Assembly (NCBI GenBank): GCA_951799445.1
Contig: OX637296.1
Location: forward strand, 1,054,001-1,118,000
Direction of reading: 5' to 3'
DNA length: 64,000 nucleotides
Origin: Pseudisothecium myosuroides
Taxonomy: Eukaryota; Streptophyta; Bryopsida; Hypnales; Lembophyllaceae
Position numbers and translations under genes: made by a program. A model generated the notes under the pieces. That model saw only the letters and a program-made list of their open reading frames with translations, ran no database searches and was not told the DNA's origin. Positions 40,061-51,070 of the stretch are shown piece after piece. The stretch's first letter is position 1, and each line of letters opens with the position of its first letter.

Positions 40061-41130
40061 CTTCGGGGAAAAAATTCGGATTTTTTCTTAAATTAGAAGA
40101 AGAGGATATAAAGGAAAACAAGAGTCCGAACCAAGTCCAACAGGGGAAAAAGAAAAGTAGAAGTAGGCCAAGGGAGTAGATGAAGGAGAGGAAGTAGTTA
40201 GGATTTGAAGAAGAGTAGAAGCAAATTTAATTAAGCCATTAGGAATAGAAGGAAAGAACGTTAATAGTTAGGGTTTGGAGAGAAGTAGAAGCAATTGTAA
40301 TGGAGTCATTAGGAGTGGAAGGAGAGAAGGTTGAGTAAGGTGGATGGAGTAGAAGAAAGATCCTCACACCTCTACAAACTCACACAAATCCTATCAACTC
40401 CCTACACACTCACTTCACACATTCCACATCGCTAGCAAGAGCAAAAAACCTTGTGAAGGACATCCAAGAAGAAGGTTTAGTAGGAGAGAAGATGAATAGG
40501 AAGAAGATTAAAGGAATCTCAAGAACCATTGTGAGCCATCAATCGCTCCTTACGTAAGAAGGGAAAGCAAATGCGTCATATGCATTATTGGGGGTAGTTG
40601 AGAGGCATTAAGGGTGCATAGAGGAATAGTTTGGAAGGGAAAGAAGGAGGTAGAAGGGAAAGATAGAGGTACTAGATAAGGAAGTCAAGGAGCAAATTCC
40701 ATAATACAACGGATCACGTTTCCACAAAATTTCAAGGACAAAATGGCACGCGAGGGGTACCTCAGCGACTTGATCCGTGATCTTCAAGACGAGGTGGGCC
40801 ACTAACTCCCTCCTTACATTCTAAAACCTCCAAAAACTAGTATTAATTGAGAGGGCCGAGAGCTAGGGTAGGCAAGAAGCAAGGTCAGGTTAGAATTATG
40901 TCTAGAATCTTATAGTAGAGGTCTAGAAGTTTCCAAAAAACTAAAATACACCCAAATCCGAGCCAAAACAAAGAAGTTATGAGTAAATGAAGTTAGGGAG
41001 TCATGTTGGATGAAATTTAGCAAAATTCATCCAAGAGGAACAAGGAATAGTATTTGAAAAGATAAAGTGACTAGGAATCCAACCGTGAAATTAGAAGTTA
41101 GTTTTGGAATTAGGGCTAGCCATAATTGGC

Positions 41131-41640
41131 GGATGAAGTTTGAAGGACCGATGAGCGGTCAAACTTCATCCATGGATAACTCTTGATAAGAACCCCCAAA
41201 TCTAATGTGGTTAGTCAAAGTAGAAAGCTAAAATCAAGATCTCCTCGAAACAAGTCTTAAGTTCTAAGAATAGTACATTAATAACCACACTTAAGATCCT
41301 TAAGTAAGATTAGAAGGCGGATTAGGGACTTTTAAGATTAAGTTTAGGTTAAATATAGATTTAGAACGTCTTAGAGCAAGGTTAGGGTAACCCAAAACTA
41401 AACCCAGCTTAAGGAAATACCTAAACCCCAAGCAGTTAAGAAGGGATGAAGTCCGGAACAAGTAATGGATGAACCCTAGAAGATTTCATCCATTTGAGTC
41501 AAGACTTGGTAATTAGGTTAACCTTAGGGGTTCAGGCTTGTAGCTCAAATCCCAAGTCAGATCGAAATCCGGGGTCCGTAGAAAAGCATGGATGAAGTTT
41601 GAGGAACCGAGTAGCGGTCAAACTTCATCCGTCCATAACT
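41131..41640. repeat. Two copies of a 50-bp hairpin repeat
   Basis: The word GGATGAAGTTTGA, a short loop with an AGCGG motif, and TCAAACTTCATCC occurs at 41131-41172 and again at 41590-41631. Each copy can fold into a 13-bp stem and each is followed by CATAACT-like text. The spacing is about 459 bp. Confidence 0.75.
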
Positions 41641-43558
41641 TTCTCTAAGAGAGTCCAAATCAAACAAGCTTCATACTTTTGGAAATGGCATGAAGTACTC
41701 TTCCATTTAGGATATAGAAGTTTAGACTAAGATTCACTCTTCTCCCAACCACCAAGCCCCCTTGGGCTTGGATTCAGACTTAGCAATTACAGCAATTCCA
41801 ATTAGGGTTTTGTTTTGTTTTCTTCATTTTTTGAATTAACGAGTTTTAGGAGTATAGAAAAGATCCATTGCTTGGAAGGCACAATGGATTGGCGCTAGAC
41901 ACCCATAGATTGAGTCAGAACGGTTGTTTAACCAAGAGCTTGGTTGTGCTCGTTCGTTTACCAAGGGTGGGTAAACGAGCGCTCATAGGTTGCCGTGCAC
42001 CAAATCTCTTCGGGGGCGATCCTCTAGACCACCAGAAACGCACACTGACGTCGACCACATTGCAAGCAAGGGTGATCACTTCTTCGTTACCTTGGACTTC
42101 CTAGGTGCGGGACCGGCGTCAGCGAGCTCCGAACCTGCAGCTGTTCCCGACTTCGAAGCATGTCGGGAAGACTGCGTGGATTGCTTCCCAGCGGTCGTCG
42201 GAGAGCCAATTTCCTTCGAAGACCTTCTTGATTTACACTTACCTGAATGCTCGACCGCCTCCTTCTTCTTAGCAGGCGACTGAGCTTCTTGATCCGCCTA
42301 CAGAGGACTGGTGTCCTCGTCTACGGGAGCTCCAAAGACTGCTCCCCGTCTGGCAGTCTTCTTTTCTGAAAAAACACAGTCCAGTAGGCCCAACTCAATA
42401 CATCGACGAGATCATTGGAAACAGCGTCAAGAGGGTTAGTGGAAAGGAGGTCACATACGCTGCGTGGACGCGGCGCCTTGGCTTGCAGATCTGCTGCGGT
42501 AAACCAGAGGACTCATTAGTTGTGGTGCTGAAAAGATGACGGGGCTATCTCCTTCGTGCCCGTCTTTGTGGGCCTCCTCGTCTAAGCTTTCCGTGTAAGG
42601 GTCAGTGGCAGCAGGTACGACATGAGGAACACTTGCGGGCGCTCGGCAATGTTTTGCTGCATGTCCTGATGCTGCCTCCGCTAAAGTCCCATCGATCTTT
42701 CGCAGTGGAAACCATGCAAGCATTTAAGGAGGTCAGCTATGCCATGTGGCGGAGCCATCAAGGAAACACTGCAAGAAGTACTCTGGGCAACGAATACGCA
42801 CACACCTGCATGTCATCCTGTACTGGAACGGCATTGAGTACGGCCTGCTCTTTGGCCGTCAGCACGTCGTCCGGATTTGCAGCAGCACTTTCCAATGGCG
42901 AACCTTGCAACGCCGATTTTTGCCAATTCTGCGGGAGTGGATGGCTGCAAGGTGTTTTCTCATTCGCTGCGGGCTGCAGGAATCCCGGCGCCGCGTGAGG
43001 CACCGTCGGTATCTCCACGATGGAGAGAGCTTTAGACTGCGTGGATTGTGGCGTTCGAGTTGCCTCCTTGGCGTAAATGTCGGACGCCCAAGGACCCGAT
43101 GCCCGGCGCCCGGCAGGGAAAGTTCTAGCTTCGTCGCCATCCGTGAGGCACTTTGATTACGTGCTTCCGGATATGGAAGCTGTGTGTGCCAAGTGCGCAT
43201 GATTTGGAGAACCTGCGTCACAGACAAAGCGACACAATGATGTGAACCTGCAACTCTTCAGTGCAAACGTAGAAGCATATCAGAGTTTTTGGAAAGAAGA
43301 GGACAATTGTAGTCACTCGTGGACACTGTTCACCCTAAACCCGGGTAAACATGAGGTAAAATGAGCCAAAGTCAACATCCTATGGTTAGTTTTGATGGCT
43401 GGTTTTAACTAGGACTTAGATGAACTGGCTGGTTTTAATGATGGCTACTTGGATGAGCTGTGCACGTAGTGAATGCGCAGCGCCACTCCCTGACACAAAC
43501 CAACTGCTTTTTTGTCTTACAGTTTCCACTCAGGTCCGCTGACGTTGTCCGTCAATTT

Positions 43559-43672
43559 TCTTGCTCACGTTTCTCGCTCACGTTCTTGCTCACGTTTCTC
43601 GCTCACGTTCTCGCTCACGTTTCTCGCTCACGTTTCTCGCTCACAGGTCCCGCTCACGTTGTCTCGCTCACA
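43559..43672. repeat. CTCGCTCACGTTT minisatellite near the left end of B
   Basis: About nine imperfect copies of a 12-13 bp unit (CTCGCTCACGTTT) lie 216-330 bp inside the B terminus. Short tandem repeats just inside the ends of large DNA transposons often bind the transposase, but that role is only a guess here. I saw no matching array at the right end. Confidence 0.8.
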
Positions 43673-43806
43673 TGTTTTGATGTTTTGCTCCGGCGGTTTT
43701 AGACTAGGCTGATGAGATGTGCTGGATTTCTCAGGCGCGTGGGTACGTACTAGTTTTGGAGCTTGAGCAGTTTAGGGTGCGCTTGCAGGTTACCACCTCG
43801 GTGTCT

Positions 43807-44791
43807 GATTTGGGTGCTTTGTTCTTGATGTTCCTAGCTTGAAGGTTTAGGGGCGATCGCTAGGGTTTAAGGTCTAGTTTGATCGTGTCTGTATCAGTTC
43901 CAGTGTGCCGCATTTTCGGGTAGTTGCAAGAAACACTTCACGTTTTTCCGTCAAAACTGCGTTTTTTGGCCATAGGACTGGCAGTACTACGCAATACTAC
44001 CAACACTGTGTGTTAGCAGCACCCCGACAGATCTGAACCGTCGATCTTAGGCGCCTGCAGATCTAGACCGTCGATTCAGTACTATGTTGTACTATGCAGT
44101 ACTACCGACTACTACGGAGTACTACAGAAACCACTAGGAGCAAAAAATAGCAGAAAAGGGGTCTATGGAGTTTTTCATTTTTAGTAATTCAAAAAAAATT
44201 CAAAAAAATTTCATAAAAAAAGATTTGCACTCACATTGCACAAAAAAATTCATGAAAGAAAATCTTTCCCTCTTTGTAGCTTTTGCGCAAAGGAAGGTCA
44301 CTTTGACCCTATGTGTGCAATCGACATGTTGCTATTTTCATAAAAACTCATCGTCAGCCCTTGTAATGTTAGTAGACCTCCAACATGTCCAATTTGTGGC
44401 TTCAAATTCGCATTTTTGGATCAAAAATAGGACTAAAAACCCCCAAAATGGCCAAGGTAGACATCCAATTGGGGGCAGGTTAAAAATAGTAAACTAATTT
44501 TTAAAAAATTTTAAAAATTACTCAAGGTGTAAAACTTTATTATATACCTTCATTCCAAATTTCATGCCAAATGGACAAATAATGCAAAAGTTATGAGCAA
44601 AAAGCCAATTTTTAAGGGCAAGGGGACAAGAAATAGGACAAGTGTTTCTTGCAATCACCCTTTCACGGTGTACAATTGCCGGATTTGGGTGCTTTGTTAC
44701 TGATGTTCCTAGCTTGAAAGTTTGCTGGCGATCGCTAGGTTCAAGGTCTACTTTGATCGTCTCTGTATCAGTTCCAGTGCACCGCATTTTC
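43807..44791. repeat. 110-bp direct duplication flanking element M
   Basis: Copies at 43807-43917 and 44682-44791 share GATTTGGGTGCTTTGTT, a GGCGATCGCTAGG block and TCTGTATCAGTTCCAGTG. They predate M, which inserted at the end of the first copy; the text CATTTTCACGGTGTACAATT is restored when M is removed. This sits in the 5' region of B's RING gene. Confidence 0.8.
43918..44660. mobile_element. Element M: 743-bp non-autonomous derivative of the A family
   Basis: The left end has GGGTAGTTGCAAGAAACACT followed by the beta-end sequence of A (ACGTTTTT, GGCCATAGGACTG). The right end inverted reads GGGTGATTGCAAGAAACACT followed by the alpha-end sequence over about 600 bp. It is flanked by TTTC on both sides (43914-43917 and 44661-44664). 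It therefore consists of the two ends of A joined, in opposite orientation to A, with the interior lost. No coding sequence is present. Relative to B it is a later insertion. Confidence 0.9.
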
Positions 44792-44891
44792 ACGGTGTAC
44801 AATTTATGTTTTAGCTGTGATTTGCATCGGTTTGCTTTTTGCATTGAAGTTTAGCAGTTAGGTAAGTCTGTAGATAAGTGGCTTGCATACA

Positions 44892-47800
44892 ATGGAGTCA
44901 AAGGTGGTGCGGGGAGAGTCCGCGAAACTATCGAGAGAGAGGAGGGGATCATTTGACAAGAAACAAAAGTCCGTAAAAGCCCCTCAGTCTGTTCCAGAGT
45001 TGCTTCTAGAGTTAGCTTCCCTTAAACTCCAGACAACTGAATTTTTTGTGAAGGAGAGAGGCTTATGTGGACGTGGTCTAAACCCAAAGCTCTTCGCTGA
45101 TATAGCTTGTGTGACGCCTAAGAAAATCGAGGAAGTCTGGGGAAAGTGTTCAACGTTTAAGACTAGCAACACTATTCTGAGTCCACAAAGTAGGGTAGAC
45201 CTTCTCCAGTTGTGTGCTAAAATTTATGGGAAGGTTGAAATTACAAATAATGAGTTCATGGCTTGGGTGGTAAAAGGCCACATTGCGGAATTGATGGGTT
45301 TTGATGTAAATTGGGCGTCCGCTGCTGCATCGACAACCCTACTTCTTGTCAGCCGATTAGAGGGGGAATTGTTGAAGAGAGATCTTACTTCGGAAGAGGC
45401 TGCTGCCCTGAAGCATTTGGCGCCCTATGCTATTGCGAAGCCTTCCGTTTCCCACTCGAAGGCCAATGCAAGGACCAGTGGTTTGGAATCACAACCGGTG
45501 GAAACGAAGTTTAGGTCTGGGAAATTCAAGCCTGGTGCCAGTGTCAGCTTATCTCCCGTTTTGGTAGCAGAGATTGCCGAAGCAGAAGAGGTTCTGGTTG
45601 TTGAAGCCGAGCTGCTAACAAGAACAGAGAGCAAAGAGAGTTTTTTGAATGCTTCAAAGACTGGCATTGCAGAGAGAATCATCGGATTCAAATTTGGGAT
45701 GGATGATAGAAATGCCGATGCAGAGGATGCAGCCGAGAATGTCAAGGTGATGGAGGAAGGGTTGAAGCAAAACGGGCTTCTAATCTCGGCATTGGAGAGC
45801 AGTGTGAGTAATTTCTTGAGTATAGATTGGTCTCAGGGTTTAGATCTGTACTGCTACACATTGGATTTAGGGGCTAGTTTGCTGTGGTTGGGATTAGGGT
45901 TTAGGGTGGACAGTCTTTTAGTGACCTGGTTTGGGTTTATTGTTTAGGAATTGTGGTGCACAATTCTCACATACAGTGCTCTGGCAGGGATTAGGGTTTG
46001 GGATTTGGGGTGCACAAGCTGGCTTACAGAATGGGTTTAGGATTTTGGCAAAATTTGGGCTGGATAAGACTTGTTCTATTTTTTGACTTTGAACATTTTT
46101 GCTTTCTCTTCTAACAGGTGCAGCAATTCAAAGACAACCTCGATGAAGGCAATGATCAATTTTTTGATGCATTACAGAAGTTAGAGAAGTTGAGGGTAGA
46201 GCGAGAAGGGCAATCTAAGAAGTTGGAGTTTGCTAACTTCACTTTAGAAGATTGTCAAAGAAGGGCCAAGAGAGCAGGAGAACATTATCATGATGCTGGC
46301 CTAGACATGTGGAAGTTTGAGTGTGACAGTGCAGTGGTGAGGAGAGAGTTGGAAGAGGTGCGACGATACAAGGATGTAGTTGCAGATCAGATCCAAATGA
46401 TGCAGCAGCAGGGAGGAGTGGCTTGTTGGCCAAAACCTTGCTTGCATCCTCATTTGCCGGATGAGGCTGAAACTATGTTTGAATTGGAAGCTTGTTCATT
46501 TTGTAACCGGTGGTACACATCGTTTGATGTTGTTATGGCAAGCTGCAGGCATTTGTATCATCCATTTTGCATTGCCAAGGTTGTAGAGACTCAAAATGCC
46601 TGTGTGATTTGTAAGATGACTTTTCATCCTGCATGGTTGAGGTCGTTTGGTTTCCGCTCACGGGAATCAGATGTGGAAGATGCCGCTGCTAAATCATCGT
46701 TGGCAAGGTCCATGGAGGAGTTGAGTGATACTTTGAAGGACAGTTTTGGGTTGCCAATCCCTGAATGTAAGTGAATCCCTGAACTTATAGGCTGAACTAA
46801 TTTGGTGCTTTGAGTTAAGTGCTTTCAGGTTATGTTTTGATTTAGTCACGACACTATTACTACTTCTGAGTTCCTGCTGAAGTGCTTTTGAGATATTTCT
46901 GAGGTATGGACATGCTGACACAGCGCACTGAAATGGGTGTACAATTGGAACCCTGAAGCATGCTTTGTTGCTTCCAATTTATATTTCCGATAGTTTTTGA
47001 TTGTTGATGTTTGTCATTCTCGCCTTTGTTCCTTAGGTGCTGGAATGTGGTTGCGAGTGTACCTGGCTTGTTGGAGTACTCATCAGGTCCTGCTTGGGTG
47101 CTGGAACGTGGTTACAAGTGTACTTGGCTGCTAGAATATTCATGAGCTTCTGCAACAAATGCTGGAATGTGGTTGTGAGTGTACTTCGGTATTGGAATAC
47201 TCACTTATTTCTACAGGGGGCTTGGAATACTCTTGCATTTGTGCTTTGGTACTAGATACTCTTGCGTTTATACTTGGATGCTGGATACTCATGTGTTTAG
47301 GCTTGGTTTTGTGCTTGGCTGCTGGTTCTTCTCAGGCAGGTGCTTCGGTTTGTGCTTGGATGCTGGATACTCACGTGACGAAGGCTTGGTTTTGTGCTTG
47401 GCTGATGGTTCTTCTCAGACAGGTGCTTTGGTTTGTGCTTGGCTGCTGGTTTGTGCTTGGATGCTGGATACGATAGTGCTTAGGCTTGGTTTTGTGCTTG
47501 GCTACTGGTTCTTCTCGTGTAGGTGCTTTGGTTTGTGCTTGGATGCTGGATACGATAGTGCTTAGGCTTGGTTTTGTGCTTGGCTGCTAGTTCTTCTCCT
47601 GTAGGTGCTTTGATTTGTGCTTGGATGCTGGATACGATAGTGCTTCTGCTTGGGTCGTGGATACTCACTTTTCTGTGCTTGGGTGTGGATATAATGGCGT
47701 GCTTTTGTTGTGTGTGCTAGGTACTCACTTGTTCTGTGCTTGGGTGCTGGATGCTCATGCGGTTGTACGAGGGTTCTGGAATACTCATGGGCATTGTTTT

Positions 47801-48848
47801 TGGATACTGAAATGGGTTCTGATGGGTTCTAATAAGGATACACACAAAGTTGGGGTGATGGAATTAGTAGTTTCGAGTTAGTGTACGTGCTTAGAGCGGT
47901 TTAGTTCTTTGGATGTGCATAATTGGTCCCCGGCTTTTGTGGTTGCTTGGAGATATTAATACAGGTTGTTTAGGCACTTCTTTGGAACTACAAACTGACT
48001 GATTATGTCTTCTGTTTGTAGGGTCACAATCTAGGGGGAAACAATCGGATAAGGGATCATCCGCATCAATCTTTGAAGTGCAGCCTGGAGTCCACTGCAT
48101 TTCAGGTAGCAGATTGAAGGATGCCACACCATCACAGGGACAGAAGAAGCAGCCCAAAACTGATGCAAGTCCTAGTGGTGACAGTGTTGATGAGGTAGAC
48201 TCCCCAGCAAAGCAGGCAGGAGGTGGTACAAGTGACGATGCAATAAATCTGGACTTAGAACCTGTTTCAACAATATTGGAACCTCCGTGCTTTGATGCAG
48301 TACTGTGCCCTGGTGAAAAGGCGGGTGAGTTTGTGTTTTAGGGCAACTGATTTGGGTGAGTTTGGATTTGGGGGCAACTGATTCCCCAAGGAGAGCAATG
48401 TTTTAAATTCTAGTGTTTGTACCTACAAGTGTCTGATGAGCTCCTGTTGGCTTTCTCAGCGCAAATTTGCACCCCACTGGACCCTGTATCCCCAGCCATG
48501 GAGGGTATGCTGATTGCAAGGAGTCCAGCGGAGGCGAGTCCAGCAGAGGCGAGCCCAACAAGTCCAGCAGAGGGTACAAGTGGTAGAAAATATTCTTTTA
48601 GTGTGAAGAGGGCTTGTGATCCATGTGTAGATGATTCTAGCATGAGAAAGAAGGCTATCAAATCATGTGCATCCAACCAGAGTAGTGATGTGTACAAAGC
48701 CACAAGATTGTCTACACGGTCTCCTTCAAAGAAAGGAAGTTCTCGTAGGCATGAATGTAGGAAAGGAGACTTAGAGCCAGAAATTATTGCTTTACAGGTT
48801 GAAATAGTACCAAAGGTGGTAACTAGGAGCAGGGTAAAGAACAATTGA
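44892..48848 (+). CDS. Element B RING-finger/coiled-coil protein, intact
   Basis: Four exons, 44892-45803, 46118-46766, 48022-48324 and 48460-48848, join with correct phases into 751 codons ending in TGA (48846-48848). The N-terminus is basic. Residues about 40-180 form a conserved helical region (FADIACVTPKKIEEVW, FMAWVVKGHIAELMGFDVNW) shared with element A. Exon 2 has a coiled coil and then a zinc finger, CSFCNRWYTSFD, CRHLYHPFC, CVICKMTFHPAWL. The pattern C-x2-C, C-x-H-x2-H-x2-C, C-x2-C resembles a RING finger. The tail is acidic then basic and serine-rich, with APAEAS-like repeats of AEASP. It converges with the transposase gene of B. Intron 1 has TTTAGGG words and intron 2 a minisatellite. 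Function is unknown; a ubiquitin-ligase or transposition partner is inferred. Confidence 0.85.
47036..47780 (+). repeat. GTGCTTGG-TGCTGG minisatellite in RING-gene intron
   Basis: Higher-order copies of units such as GTGCTTGGATGCTGGATACT and GCTTGGTTTTGTGCTTGGC fill most of intron 2 of the B RING gene. Open frames here on both strands are low-complexity and are not genes. A related repeat occurs in the long intron of the convergent transposase gene. Confidence 0.8.
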
Positions 48849-48849
48849 G

Positions 48850-50150
48850 GCAATTGGTCACTTGGACATGTAAATTTTTTGCTCATTTAGTGCAACTGCT
48901 CTTTGTTACACATGATTAAATTTGTTGTGTGAGATGCATAAATTATTTATCAATTTGTGGTGCAAGAGTTGATATCTGATACGTTGTGAAAGAAGTTGCG
49001 ATTGTTACTTCTTGTGCTGTGATTCTAGTGCATTGAGAACTTGGTGAGAAAAACCTGTGATTGAGTGCCCAAAGTTGATGCACCATCAGCTGTTGATTCC
49101 TGCTGATTTCATAACACTAATTTAATAACGCTGATTTAATATTGCGAAGACAAGCACTTAGGATTCCAGTTCCAGCGTCGGGGCGCTTCCAGTTTGTGAA
49201 TCATCTCTTTCTTAGACAAGCACTTGGGATTCCAATTCCCTAATTCAGTGCGATTCCAGTTCTGACGAACTTTGGCGTGGAGAGTGCTAAACACAATTTT
49301 GGCAATTCCAGTTCTGAATAACTTTGGTGATTTTGAAGTTAAAGATTCCTTGTGAACCATATATATATGTGGTAAACATTTCCATCAAATCTCCATTATG
49401 AATTTTTAAGGGATCAAGCGAATTAAAAATTTGAATAAACTACTTCTATTTTTTGGGTAAGAGGCAATAACACAAAGAATAGGTGGTAAATATGATATTG
49501 CAATGAAATGTAGGTATGGTTTCAAAATGCAAAAGGCTTGTATACCTACATTCTCGCCATTTAGATCAAGACATAACATATACATAACATAAGGATGCTT
49601 AATGAATTTGCGGCTTTTTCAATCCTAAATCTATTCTAAATTGATTTTTAAATTAATTTCTAATGTAATTTGGCTCAATTCTTTGAATTATAAGGTTTAG
49701 GAGCGGACTAGATGTTCAAAGATAATTCAATTATAGAATTGAGGAGACCCTCAAAGTAGGTAAAGGTCCTAAATCAACCAATTTTATTGACCTTTTTAAT
49801 GACATGAAGAAATAATGTGTGCAAATATAATTTAATTATAGAATTGACAAGACCCTCAAAGTAGGTAAAGGTTCTAAATCAACTAATTTGAGATAAGTCT
49901 TTCTATTAATGACATGAAGAAGCTTCTATATTGAAACTTAATTTAGTTTTAGTTGAATTCAAAAGACCAAGAAAGCCCTAGGTAGAGATCCAAAACAAAC
50001 TGAGTTAGTTAAACTTGACTTTCCTAAATCCTAAAGCCAGTACCAACTGATCATGCCTGTGATTAGCAGGACGCGACCTTCTAATAATCCCATATTGTTT
50101 GGTAATGGCTAGCAGACTAACTATAAGAGGGCTTTCTTGTCATACTCAGA
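48850..50150. other. Non-coding spacer of element B, left part
   Basis: AT-rich DNA after the RING gene stop. A partial duplication with AGACAAGCACTTRGGATTCC lies at about 49150-49230, and two similar blocks with AAAGTAGGTAAAGGT lie near 49755 and 49859. No gene is visible. Confidence 0.5.
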
Positions 50151-50154
50151 CAAC

Positions 50155-50223
50155 CCCGGAGACCAAAGGGACCGGCCTCTCACGCTCTGCGAGTGTGGGG
50201 GGAAGCTCGTATTGGTCTCCGGG
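50155..50223. repeat. Perfect 12-bp stem hairpin
   Basis: CCCGGAGACCAA (50155-50166) and TTGGTCTCCGGG (50212-50223) are exact inverse copies separated by 45 bases that contain a shorter internal pairing (CTC/GAG). It is GC-rich in an AT-rich setting. It could be a folded transcript end or the remnant of an insertion; I cannot tell which. Confidence 0.6.
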
Positions 50224-50241
50224 ACCCCCCCCCTCTTTTGT

Positions 50242-51070
50242 TTCAATTTGATTTTGATTGTGGTCCATGATTCCTAAAATTACACATTACTATAAATCGT
50301 GAATAGGTTTTGAACATTAAATAAAATGGGATTGTTGGTTCCAATTTCCCATGATCCCTAGAATTCCACACTAGTGTAAATCATGAATTGGTGTTGTTAA
50401 TTTTGTGAAATAAAATGGGAATGTGAAGTGTCTTTGGCTCCAATTTCCCATGATCCCTAAAATTCCACACTAGTGTAAATCATGAATTGGTGTTGTTAAT
50501 TTTGTGAAATAAAATGGGAATGTGAAGTGTCTTTGGCTCCAATTTCCCATGATCCCTAGAATTCCACACTAGTGTAAATCATGAATTGGTGTTGTTAATT
50601 TTGTGAAATAAAATGGGAATGTGAAGTGTCTTTGGCTCCAATTTCCCATGATCCCTAGAATTCCACACTAGTGTAAATCATGAATTGGTGTTGTTAATTT
50701 TGTGAAATAAAATGGGAATGTGAAGTGTCTTTGGCTCCAATTTCCCATGATCCCTAGAATTCCACACTAGTGTAAATCATGAATTGGTGTTGTTAATTTT
50801 GTGAAATAAAATGGGAATGTGAAGTGTCTTTGGCTCCAATTTCCCATGATCCCTAGAATTCCACACTAGTGTAAATCATGAATTGGTGTTGTTAATTTTG
50901 TGAAATAAAATGGGAATGTGAAGTGTCTTTGGCTCCAATTTCCCATGATCCCTAAAATTACACACTAGTGTAAATCATGAATTGGTGTTGTTCAACAAAA
51001 TGGGAATAAAATGTGTTCTGATGGCTCCAATTGCCATGTTATATGAAAATGGCCCATGATCCCTAAAATT
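50242..51070. repeat. 99-bp tandem satellite in element B
   Basis: Six near-identical 99-bp units start at 50341, 50440, 50539, 50638, 50737 and 50836 (landmark CCAATTTCCCATGATCCCTA). Diverged copies lie before (about 50242) and after (50935 to about 51070). The central copies are nearly identical and the outer ones have decayed, as in arrays kept alike by unequal exchange. It lies between the two converging genes of B. Confidence 0.92.

Larger units (their letters stand above)
37808..41860. other. Gene-poor block, probably a separate insertion in element A
   Basis: Base composition and word use change sharply near 37.8 kb and again near 41.9 kb, and the AGTACT words of A are absent. A TATAAAAG box lies at 39074-39081 before GGGCCCTCATTTCTCTTC, as in a retrotransposon LTR, but I found no paired LTR, no primer-binding site and no target duplication. 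A 186-codon open frame at 38194-38754 (+) matches nothing I recognise and may be chance. The rest is non-coding and purine-rich. Confidence 0.45.

Noticed and set aside
39835..40179. Proline/arginine-rich open frame of 114 codons and its opposite-strand partner.
   Set aside because: It is a translation of a GC-rich minisatellite and runs open in several frames on both strands.
29779..44660. A 14.9-kb element pairing the left end at 29779 with the inverted end at 44660, which share about 600 bp.
   Set aside because: The flanks do not match (TGTA left, TTTC right), whereas 29779/62850 share TGTA and 43918/44660 share TTTC. The long similarity is explained by M carrying the same alpha end.
47037..47881. 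Open frames rich in Cys, Leu and Trp on the plus strand.
   Set aside because: They are translations of the intron minisatellite and lie between well-supported splice sites of the RING gene.
50242..51070. CRISPR-like array from regular repeats.
   Set aside because: The units are contiguous 99-bp tandem copies without spacers, in a eukaryotic transposon.
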